DNA from: Erythrobacter sp. SG61-1L
GTDB taxonomy: Bacteria > Pseudomonadota > Alphaproteobacteria > Sphingomonadales > Sphingomonadaceae
Length of the DNA: 64,000 bases
Direction of reading: 5' to 3'
Assembly (NCBI RefSeq): GCF_001305965.1
Contig: NZ_JXQC01000003.1
Span: 682,001 to 746,000, forward strand
Part shown: positions 57,249 through 64,000 of the stretch, piece after piece
Layout of the letters: every line of letters starts with the position of its first letter
Numbering within the stretch: the first letter of the stretch is position 1
The notes under the pieces: generated by a model
Told to the model about the DNA's origin: nothing
The model's input: the letters and a program-made list of their open reading frames with translations, nothing else
Database searches by the model: none
Position numbers and translations under genes: made by a program

Positions 57249-59618
57249 TCAGATCTTCGCACCTCGGAGACGCAGCGAGTTGGTAACGACCGATATCGAC
57301 GATGCGCTCATGGCAAAAGCGGCAAACATCGGACTGATCAGGATGCCGAAGAACGGGAACAGCACGCCTGCTGCCACCGGCACGCCGGCAGCATTGTATA
57401 TGAGGGCAAAGAACAGGTTCTGGCGGATGTTGCGCATGGTCGCGCGGGCCAGTCGGCGCGCGCGGACAATACCGTCGAGATTCCCTTTCACCAGCGTGAT
57501 GCCGGCACTTTCGATGGCGACGTCCGCTCCCGTGCCCATGGCGATGCCGACATCGGCCTGCGCAAGCGCGGGGGCGTCGTTAACGCCATCACCGGCCATC
57601 GCGACCTTGCGCCCTTCGGCCTGAAGCTCCTGGATGATGCGCGCCTTGTCCTCGGGCAGCACGTCGGCGCGGATCTCGTCGATGCCGAGCCGGGCGGCCA
57701 CCGCCCTGGCGGTGCGCTCATTGTCACCCGTTGCCATGATGATGCGAAAGCCCAGCTCATGGAGCGCCTTCAAGGCATCCGGCGTGGTTTCCTTCACTGG
57801 GTCAGCAACGCTGACAAGACCGGCTACGGCACCATCCAGCATCACGAACATTACCGTTTCGCCCTGGTCGCGGTAACTATTGGCCTTCTCCGTCAGTTCG
57901 GCCGCTTCGAGACCGAGGTCGGTGACGAGCTTGAGGTTGCCGAGCGCGACGCTCTTGCCATCGACTGTACCTTTGACACCTTTGCCTGTGACGGCTTCGA
58001 AGTCGGTAGCTTCACCGAGCGCCACGCCGCGTTCCTCCGCGCCCGCGACGATCGCTTCGGCGAGCGGATGTTCGGAACCCCTTTCAAGGGTTGCGGCAAG
58101 GCGCAGCACTTCGGCTTCATCGTGACCTGGTTCGGGCAAGACGGACACCAGTCGCGGCTTGCCTTCGGTCAGTGTTCCGGTTTTGTCGACCATCAGCGTG
58201 TCGATCTTCTCGAAGCGTTCGAGTGCTTCCGCGTTCTTGATCAGAACGCCTGCCTGCGCGCCGCGCCCGGTCGCCGTCATGATCGACATCGGCGTGGCGA
58301 GGCCAAGCGCACATGGGCAGGCGATGATGAGGACGGCAACGGCGGCGATCAGCGCGTAGGACAGCGCCGGAGCCGGACCCCAGAAGGCCCAGCCGATGAA
58401 GGACAGGATAGCAATGCCGATGACAACCGGCACGAACCATCCCGAAACCTTGTCGGCGTATTTCTGGATCGGCGCGCGCGAGCGCTGCGCATTGGCGACC
58501 ATCTCGACGATCTGGGAGAGCATGGTGTCGGCGCCGACGCGGGTTGCTTCGATAACCAGACTGCCGGTTCCGTTGATCGTCGCGCCCGTCACGGGATCGC
58601 CCGCGACCTTTTCAACCGGGACAGGCTCGCCGGTGATCATGCTCTCATCAACCGACGAGCGCCCGTCCGTCACGACGCCATCAACCGGCACCTTGTCGCC
58701 CGGCCGCACGCGCACCCGGTCCCCGACCAGCACGTCTTCGAGCGGGATTTCCTCTTCGCTGCCATCCTCGCGGATCACTCGGGCGGTCTTGGCCGCAAGA
58801 TCGAGCAGCGCGCGGATCGCCTTGCCCGTGCCTTCACGAGCACGCAGCTCCATCACCTGGCCCAGCAGCACCAGCGTGACGATGACAGCTGCCGCCTCGA
58901 AATAGACGCCGACATGGCCCTCGGCATCGCGGAAGCCGTCGGGGAATATGCCCGGCGCAAGCACAGCCACAATGCTGAAGGCCCAGGCGGCCATCACCCC
59001 CATCCCGATCAGCGAGAACATGTTAAGGTTCATCGTGCGGAAGGAATTCCATCCCCGCACGAGGAATGGCCAGCCACACCACAGGACGACGGGTGTGCCG
59101 AGTGCCAGCTCGATCCAGAGCGTGTTGCGTTCCCCGAAGATATCCCTGACGCCGCCAAGGCCGAGGAACGGCCCCATGGTCAAGACCAGCAGCGGGAGGG
59201 TGAGGACGGCGCCGATCCAGAAGCGCCGTGTGAAATCTACCAGTTCGGGGTTCGGTCCCTCTTCGGCCATTGTAGCAGATTCGAGTTCCAGCCCCATGCC
59301 GCAGATCGGGCAGGAACCGGGCTTCGTTTGCCGAACCTGCGGATGCATCGGGCAGGTGTAGACCGTTCCGGAATATCCGGCCGGCACCTTGTCGTAGCGC
59401 TTGTCGTCCGCTCCGATTTTGGCGTCTGCGGGGTGACCATGGTGGCCATGACAGCAAGCGTGGCCGTCCTTCGCCTGCTCGCTGCCTTCAGGCACGAGAT
59501 GCATCCCGCACTTGGGGCAATCTCCCGGCCCCTCCTGCCGCACTTCGGGGTGCATCGGGCAAGTGTAGATCGTGTGATAGCTTGCCTCGTGGTGCTCGTG
59601 ATGGGTGTGGTCGTTCAT
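57249..59618 (-). CDS. copA: copper-exporting P1B-type ATPase
   Basis: A 789-residue heavy-metal ATPase. The N-terminus (about 1-135) has two YHS-like metal-binding motifs ([26 protein letters not shown] and [26 protein letters not shown]) instead of HMA domains, with a His-rich linker. Eight membrane helices carry CPC ([15 protein letters not shown]) in TM6 and the YN and MxxSS (MSASSISVV) residues expected for Cu(I). Phosphorylation site [13 protein letters not shown] and hinge [14 protein letters not shown] are present. The ATG at 59618 overlaps the PRPP-synthetase gene stop. Confidence 0.94.
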   Translation of the reverse strand: MNDHTHHEHHEASYHTIYTCPMHPEVRQEGPGDCPKCGMHLVPEGSEQAKDGHACCHGHHGHPADAKIGADDKRYDKVPAGYSGTVYTCPMHPQVRQTKPGSCPICGMGLELESATMAEEGPNPELVDFTRRFWIGAVLTLPLLVLTMGPFLGLGGVRDIFGERNTLWIELALGTPVVLWCGWPFLVRGWNSFRTMNLNMFSLIGMGVMAAWAFSIVAVLAPGIFPDGFRDAEGHVGVYFEAAAVIVTLVLLGQVMELRAREGTGKAIRALLDLAAKTARVIREDGSEEEIPLEDVLVGDRVRVRPGDKVPVDGVVTDGRSSVDESMITGEPVPVEKVAGDPVTGATINGTGSLVIEATRVGADTMLSQIVEMVANAQRSRAPIQKYADKVSGWFVPVVIGIAILSFIGWAFWGPAPALSYALIAAVAVLIIACPCALGLATPMSIMTATGRGAQAGVLIKNAEALERFEKIDTLMVDKTGTLTEGKPRLVSVLPEPGHDEAEVLRLAATLERGSEHPLAEAIVAGAEERGVALGEATDFEAVTGKGVKGTVDGKSVALGNLKLVTDLGLEAAELTEKANSYRDQGETVMFVMLDGAVAGLVSVADPVKETTPDALKALHELGFRIIMATGDNERTARAVAARLGIDEIRADVLPEDKARIIQELQAEGRKVAMAGDGVNDAPALAQADVGIAMGTGADVAIESAGITLVKGNLDGIVRARRLARATMRNIRQNLFFALIYNAAGVPVAAGVLFPFFGILISPMFAAFAMSASSISVVTNSLRLRGAKI

Positions 59619-60550
59619 GGCGTCACCGTGTCGTTCTTGCTGTGGCTCGACTGATCGATTGATTCCTGGGCTTGCAGGTCGCGGCATGCGTCGGCCAGCG
59701 CCTGCGCGAGCGAGATTGCATTGCTGACATGCGGTATGGAGTCCGTCGTCACGACCCGTGATGCGCCCGCCGCAAGAATATCGTCGTGGGCATCGCCGGC
59801 AAACACCGCATGGATCACGACGCAGATGGGCGGCTTCGTTCCTGCTGCGAGTAGTCGCTCGATCGCCTCGATCAGTGTCCGTCCCGATGAGGCAATGTCA
59901 TCGACGATCACGGGCGTTCCGTCGAGAAGCGCTTCGCTATGCGGCACGCTGACTTCGACACTGCGATCGCCGCTACGGTGCTTTTCGAGCACTTCATAGG
60001 GCCGGTCCGCCAGTCGGGCGACTTCAGCGACCCATTGCCGGCTCTCGCTGTCGGGACCGAGTAGCACCGCATCGGGTACGTTTGCGGCGATCCATTCGCC
60101 CAGCAGGGGTGCGGTTTCGATCCGGCGGACCGGAATGTCGAACAGGTCTTCGAGTGCATGGATCCGGTGCAGATGCGGATCTGCGGTCACCAGCCAGTCG
60201 AAGCTTTCCTCCAGGAAGCGGGCAAACAAGGGAGCGCTGACCGCCTGGCCTTCGGCAAATCGCCTGTCCTGCCGCATGTAGGCGAGATAGGGCGCGATCA
60301 GTCCGACGCGGCGAGCACCCATTTCTCTGGCTGTCTCTGCTGCAAAGCGCAGGGACAACGCAAGCGGATCGGGCTCACGCAAGGTGGCGAGAATTGCGAC
60401 ATCCTTGCCTGCAAGGTCGCCAGGCAAGGTCACGAGGCTCTCGCCATCCGGAAATCGGTGGACATCGACCTCCCCGCTCTGCGCTCCGACTAGCGCGGCG
60501 ATGGCTTCGCCCAGGGGCAGCATGCCGGGAAAGGCAAGGATACGGTTCAC
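59615..60550 (-). CDS. ribose-phosphate pyrophosphokinase-like enzyme
   Basis: A 311-residue PRPP-synthetase-family protein: N-terminal half with [27 protein letters not shown] and [28 protein letters not shown], and the PRPP-binding loop [21 protein letters not shown] start at 60550 (GGAG upstream) overlaps the phosphorylase stop. It lacks the usual fully conserved PRS flexible-loop residues as far as I can judge and may be a paralogue, working with the phosphorylase on ribose phosphates. It is one of three metabolic enzymes co-transcribed with copA. Confidence 0.86.
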   Translation of the reverse strand: MNRILAFPGMLPLGEAIAALVGAQSGEVDVHRFPDGESLVTLPGDLAGKDVAILATLREPDPLALSLRFAAETAREMGARRVGLIAPYLAYMRQDRRFAEGQAVSAPLFARFLEESFDWLVTADPHLHRIHALEDLFDIPVRRIETAPLLGEWIAANVPDAVLLGPDSESRQWVAEVARLADRPYEVLEKHRSGDRSVEVSVPHSEALLDGTPVIVDDIASSGRTLIEAIERLLAAGTKPPICVVIHAVFAGDAHDDILAAGASRVVTTDSIPHVSNAISLAQALADACRDLQAQESIDQSSHSKNDTVTP

Positions 60551-62058
60551 GGCGCTTCTCCAACCACGAAGGGAGAAACGCCTGAGCGGGCATAGTCCTG
60601 CGCCCAAACAAGTTCACCCTGCGTTTCCGCGTGAATCTCGTAGAGCGGCTGGCCTGCATCGATCACATCGCCCGGCCTTGCGTGCAGACGTACACCGGCG
60701 TGCTTGCGGCCCGGAGCCCCGGCCAGTTTCGCGATTTTGGCGATGCGGCGGTTATCGATCTCCCTGATCGCGCCGCCAACATCAGCTGTTTCGATGGAGT
60801 GGTAAGGTGCGCTGCCCGGTTCGCGAAACCCGCCCTGTGCCTCGCAGATCGACAGAAATTTCGCTTCGGCCGCACCGCTATCGAGCAGGTTCCTCGCCGT
60901 CTCGCGGCCCTGTCCGCCGTTCGCTTCCGCCAGGTCAAGCAGGGCGCCCGCCAGGTCTAGTGCCCTCTCTCGCAGGTCCATCGGGGCATTGGGGGCACGC
61001 CTCAGGACCGCAAGCAGGTCGTGTGCCTCGAGCGCCGGGCCGATACCGCGTCCCACCGGGGCCAATCCGTCACTGACATGGATCCGCAGGGACAGGCCGA
61101 TCGCCTTGCCGACGGCATGCAGACGCTCGGACAGGGTTCGCGCAGCCGCCTCCGTTCGGACCTTGGCCGTGGGTCCGACCGGCATGTCGATCAGCACATG
61201 GGTTGAACCCGCTGCCGCCTTCTTGGAGAGCACGCTGGCGACGAGCTGGCCGTCGCTGTCGAAATCGAGCGGCCGCTCGATCCGGATCAGCAAATCGTCG
61301 GCGGGGCTGAGATCGAGGCCACCGCCCCACACGACGCAACCACCCTCACTTTCGACCACGCGGCGCATGGCGGCGATGTCGAGCGCGACCGGCGCCAGGA
61401 CTTCCATCGTGTCGGCGGTGCCCGCTGGCGAGGTAATCGCGCGGCTTGAGGTTTTGGGTATGCGAAATCCCGCGGCAGCAAGGATGGCCACGACAATGGG
61501 AGTGGTCCGGTTGCCCGGCAGTCCGCCTACGCAATGCTTGTCGAGGACCAGCCCCGCACCCCAATCAAGCGTCTTGCCCGCGCCGTGCATCGCCCGCGTG
61601 AGGGCGATCGTTTCGGCAATATCGAGGCGGTCACCAGCACAAGCCGTGATGAAGGCGGCAAGATCGAGATCGGACAGGCGGTGCGCCACCGTATCGCTGA
61701 TGATGGCCTGGCATCCAGCCGCATCGAGGCGCTGGCCGTAGACCTTCGAACGGATCGCGGAAGCCGAGGCCGGCGGCTCCGGATGAGAGAAGGTGACAAA
61801 CTCGCCGTCGTCGGCCTTGAGCGCGGTCCAGGCGGCTTCACTGAGGCCTGCAGTATCGGGCGGCAGCCAGTCCGCATCGGTAACAACATTGAGCGCGGCA
61901 ACGATTGACCGCTGGCCGTGCGTTATCTCGACCTGGGTCAGAACCGAGAAGCCCTCCGCCCGGCACAGGTGGCAATCTTCGCGCATATAAACGACAGGCT
62001 GCCGGTACGTGTCGATGCCGGCGCGCATGACGGGTATTGAGTGAATATCACCGGTCAT
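60547..62058 (-). CDS. AMP phosphorylase / thymidine phosphorylase family enzyme
   Basis: A 503-residue protein of the NMP/thymidine phosphorylase family. The phosphate-binding loop DKHCVGGLPGNRTTPIVVAILAAAGF and the following PKTSSRAITSPAGTADTMEVL are closer to archaeal-type AMP phosphorylases than to bacterial DeoA. An N-terminal domain of about 90 residues precedes the alpha-helical domain, and a C-terminal alpha/beta domain (HARPGDVIDAGQPLYEIHAE) closes it. It would split AMP or nucleosides to base and ribose (bis)phosphate. The gene overlaps its neighbours by 4 nt on both sides. Substrate unproven. Confidence 0.85.
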   Translation of the reverse strand: MTGDIHSIPVMRAGIDTYRQPVVYMREDCHLCRAEGFSVLTQVEITHGQRSIVAALNVVTDADWLPPDTAGLSEAAWTALKADDGEFVTFSHPEPPASASAIRSKVYGQRLDAAGCQAIISDTVAHRLSDLDLAAFITACAGDRLDIAETIALTRAMHGAGKTLDWGAGLVLDKHCVGGLPGNRTTPIVVAILAAAGFRIPKTSSRAITSPAGTADTMEVLAPVALDIAAMRRVVESEGGCVVWGGGLDLSPADDLLIRIERPLDFDSDGQLVASVLSKKAAAGSTHVLIDMPVGPTAKVRTEAAARTLSERLHAVGKAIGLSLRIHVSDGLAPVGRGIGPALEAHDLLAVLRRAPNAPMDLRERALDLAGALLDLAEANGGQGRETARNLLDSGAAEAKFLSICEAQGGFREPGSAPYHSIETADVGGAIREIDNRRIAKIAKLAGAPGRKHAGVRLHARPGDVIDAGQPLYEIHAETQGELVWAQDYARSGVSPFVVGEAP

Positions 62059-63437
62059 TTCGGACGTTCCAGACTAATCCGTTCGAGGTGTTCCGGAACG
62101 CGAACTCTCCAGCCAAGCTCGTGGTCGATCCGGTAGCGCAGGGCATCCGCGCTGTCGGGTTCGCCGTGAGTGACATAGGTCATTTCCGGCGGCTTGGCCT
62201 GTCCCATCCAAGCCAGCAGTTCGTCAGCGTCCGCATGGCCGGACATGCCTTCGAGTTGGATCACTTCGGCGCGGATGTCGATCTCGCGCCCGAAGAGCCG
62301 CAGATGCTGCTCGCCTCGGGCGAGGACGGCCCCCCTCGTGCCTCCTGCCTGGAAGCCGCTCAGCACGATCGCGTTCTTGGGATCGGGGCCAAAACTGACC
62401 AGGTGGTGCAGGACGCGGCCGCCTGCGAGCATGCCGCTTGCGGAAATGATGATCATAGGTCCGACACGACGGTTGAGCTCCTTCGATTCCTCGACCGTGC
62501 GCACGCGTTCGGCGAGATCGAACATGGCCTTGCAGTCGTCCCAGCTGACGTGATGCTCATCATGGTGATTGTGGTAGATTGCGGTCGCGTCCACGCCCAT
62601 CGGACTGTTGAGGTAGACCGGCACGTAGGGAATGGCGCCCCGCTCCCGCAGTTGCGCGATCTGGAGCATCACGCCCTGGATCCGGCCAACGGCAAAAGCC
62701 GGAATGACAATCGCGCCACCGCGCCGTGTGACCCGGTTGATGACGTCGGCCAGCTCCTGCTCCGGATCGACATGGCCGTGCGTACGATTGCCGTAGGTGG
62801 ATTCGGTCACGAGAATGTCGGCACCTTCGAACGGGCGAGGGCCACGCATCAACGGGTCGGCCTCACGACCGACATCGCCGCTGAAATGGACCGTCCGCCC
62901 ATCGACGGTCACCTGGATCTGCGCCGCGCCGAGCAGGTGTCCCGCCGGAATGAAACGCGCTGTAATGCCCTCTCCGAGGTCGAGTATCTTGTCGAAAGGC
63001 GTTTGCCGGAAATGTTCCAGCGCCGCGCGGGCATCTTCAAGCGTGTAGAGCGGCTTCGGGTTTGCGTGCCTGGAATAGCCCTTGCGCTTCGCATAGCGGG
63101 CCTCTTCTTCCTGCAGATGCCCGCTGTCGGGGAGCAGCAGGCCGCAGAGTTCGGCCGTAGCCGGCGTGCAATGGATATGGCCCTGAAAGCCGTTTCGGAC
63201 CAGCGCGGGCAGATAGCCGGAATGGTCAAGGTGAGCATGCGTAAGCAGCACGCAGTCGATGGATTTCGGCGGCACCGGGAACGGCTTCCAGTTTCGTTCG
63301 CGAAGCTGTTTATACCCCTGGAAGAGCCCGCAATCGATTAGGATCCGGCGACCCCTAGCCTCGATCAGGTAACGCGAACCCGTTACGGTTCCCGTCGCGC
63401 CAAGGAATCTGAGCGAAGGCTTCTCCGAGATGCTCAT
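62055..63437 (-). CDS. beta-CASP metallo-beta-lactamase RNA/DNA hydrolase
   Basis: A 460-residue MBL-fold enzyme of the beta-CASP kind: LTHAHLDHSG (H67, H69, D71, H72), later FIPAGHLLGAAQ, STYGNRTHG, the beta-CASP region with IIISASGMLAGGRVLHHL and the final VIQLEGMSGHADADELLAW / YVTHGEPDSADAL. Such proteins (YSH1/RNase J-like) are often ribonucleases. It begins the enzyme part of the copper operon and overlaps the phosphorylase gene. No link to copper is obvious from the sequence; RNA turnover is the family-based guess. Confidence 0.9.
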   Translation of the reverse strand: MSISEKPSLRFLGATGTVTGSRYLIEARGRRILIDCGLFQGYKQLRERNWKPFPVPPKSIDCVLLTHAHLDHSGYLPALVRNGFQGHIHCTPATAELCGLLLPDSGHLQEEEARYAKRKGYSRHANPKPLYTLEDARAALEHFRQTPFDKILDLGEGITARFIPAGHLLGAAQIQVTVDGRTVHFSGDVGREADPLMRGPRPFEGADILVTESTYGNRTHGHVDPEQELADVINRVTRRGGAIVIPAFAVGRIQGVMLQIAQLRERGAIPYVPVYLNSPMGVDATAIYHNHHDEHHVSWDDCKAMFDLAERVRTVEESKELNRRVGPMIIISASGMLAGGRVLHHLVSFGPDPKNAIVLSGFQAGGTRGAVLARGEQHLRLFGREIDIRAEVIQLEGMSGHADADELLAWMGQAKPPEMTYVTHGEPDSADALRYRIDHELGWRVRVPEHLERISLERPK

Positions 63438-63496
63438 TTTATCTGCCCTTTCCTAGGCACTGGCCGATCAGAGTTGAGGTTGCCGCGCGTTCGCAC

Positions 63497-63763
63497 TCAC
63501 TTCGAGCTGAAGAAGCGATGCAGTGGCACCAGCAAAACCGCCGCGTACCAGCCGTAAAGGAAACTTCCGACAGCGCCCGCGATAAAGCCTGGCCACGTCA
63601 GCCATTCAAAGCCCGGCAGGAGCGGTGCCCACGCATCGAGCATATGAAATTTGGCCGGGACGAGCAGGCCATAGCCCACGCACAGGAGATACGTGATGAG
63701 CAGGAACAGACTGAGCGTCCAGCCCCAGATGCGAATCCCTTGCTTCAAGGTTGTATCGGTCAT
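63497..63763 (-). CDS. DUF5676 membrane protein
   Basis: An 88-residue protein with two membrane segments (GWTLSLFLLITYLLCVGYGLL and WPGFIAGAVGSFLYGWYAAVLLVPLHRFF), matching DUF5676, a small family found in copper/CsoR clusters. I chose the ATG at 63763, as AGGAGG lies 8 nt upstream. It is the first gene of the long minus-strand operon, right behind the strong promoter. Function unknown. Confidence 0.88.
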   Translation of the reverse strand: MTDTTLKQGIRIWGWTLSLFLLITYLLCVGYGLLVPAKFHMLDAWAPLLPGFEWLTWPGFIAGAVGSFLYGWYAAVLLVPLHRFFSSK

Positions 63764-63797
63764 TACAGGCCTCCTGTTGCTCACAATACATAAGGGG

Positions 63798-63826
63798 AGT
63801 ATAGTATATACGCTTTCCTGTTTCAA
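63798..63826 (-). promoter_or_regulatory. promoter of the copper operon
   Basis: On the minus strand TTGAAA (63826-63821), a 17-nt spacer and TATACT (63803-63798), near consensus for sigma-70. The -10 overlaps GGGGAGTATA..., a G-rich/AT motif as often found in CsoR operators, so the divergent CsoR-like protein probably represses here. Confidence 0.72.
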
Positions 63827-63884
63827 GAGTTGCTGATTTGGCGAATGATTGGCTCAACCTCGAAAAGCTGGCATGGGAGAGACG

Positions 63885-64000
63885 ATGAGCGATAAATTCT
63901 CACGAGAAATCGCGCGCATGCGCAGGATCGAAGGCCAGGCGCGCGGCATTGCCAAAATGATGGAAGAGGACCGGTATTGCATCGATATCCTCCAGCAGTT
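63885..64000 (+). CDS. CsoR/FrmR-family metal-sensing repressor (partial)
   Basis: The first 38 residues of a CsoR/FrmR-type repressor: [38 protein letters not shown]. The pattern R[27 protein letters not shown], with Cys32 at the first metal-ligand position, is typical. GGGAGAG lies 6 nt before the ATG. It is cut by the window end. Together with the copper operon promoter it suggests a Cu(I) sensor, but later ligand residues (His, Cys) cannot be checked. Confidence 0.88.
   Translation, partial: MSDKFSREIARMRRIEGQARGIAKMMEEDRYCIDILQQ

Noticed and set aside
57759-59654. 631-codon frame antisense to copA.
   Set aside because: copA has all P-type ATPase motifs on the other strand; the antisense frame has none.
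1-64000. CRISPR array, tRNA or rRNA genes.
   Set aside because: I saw no regularly spaced repeats, cloverleaf or rRNA-like sequence on reading; the repeats present are short operators or IS ends.

Overview
The window looks like part of a large conjugative plasmid, or an integrative conjugative element, from a Sphingomonadales-type alphaproteobacterium. The evidence is the high-GC codon use, the set of small DUF6878, DUF6915, DUF6437, DUF6961 and DUF5818 proteins typical of sphingomonad mobile DNA, and promoter motifs matching the alphaproteobacterial LexA box (GTTC-N7-GTTC). No replication, partition or integrase gene and no rRNA or tRNA is visible, so plasmid versus integrated element cannot be decided here.

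Layout. 0-3 kb: small accessory genes and a plasmid SSB. 2.8-8.9 kb (+): a probable oriT region, a ribbon-helix-helix relaxosome protein, the coupling protein TraD and the MobF relaxase-helicase TraI. 8.9-11.1 kb: small proteins, a nuclease-like protein, and a LexA/CI-like self-cleaving repressor divergent from a tiny Cro-sized gene. 11.2-23 kb: a defence island holding an MmeI-like methyltransferase/helicase/GIY-YIG module, an XRE + ImmA/IrrE regulatory pair, and a divergent operon encoding DUF2188, a tandem nucleotide cyclase, an E2-like Cys-rich protein, a cNMP-binding TIR effector and a second cyclase (Pycsar-like). 23.5-41.5 kb (-): a complete F-type T4SS operon, traA-L-E-K-B-dsbC-V-C-x-trbI-S26 peptidase-W-U-trbC-N-F-H-G. 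41.8-42.6 kb: an XRE regulator and an AlpA-like protein. 42.8-51.9 kb: metal resistance (CDF/MerR pair, SAM methyltransferase, CusCBA-F efflux, DUF302). 51.9-53.1 kb: an IS630-family element. 53.1-63.8 kb (-): a long copper-homeostasis operon with a Cu-type P1B ATPase plus AMP-phosphorylase-like, PRPP-synthetase-like and metallo-beta-lactamase enzymes. 63.9 kb (+): the start of a CsoR/FrmR repressor.

How it fits together. Five exact GTTC-N7-GTTC boxes lie in front of transfer or regulatory genes: traD/traI, a small gene after traI, the S24 repressor, the traA operon and the XRE gene. TCTAGGA-type operator motifs occur both at the S24 repressor and at the traA/XRE divergent promoter. Together these suggest that conjugation of the element is switched on by DNA damage. 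The defence island sits between the two tra blocks. Its cyclase/TIR operon shares a direct-repeat operator with the XRE/ImmA pair, so the ImmA protease may control defence expression. The most novel part is the five-gene cyclase operon, in which a Pycsar-like pair (cyclase + cNMP-TIR) is joined to a two-domain cyclase with one degenerate half and to an E2-ubiquitin-conjugating-like protein.
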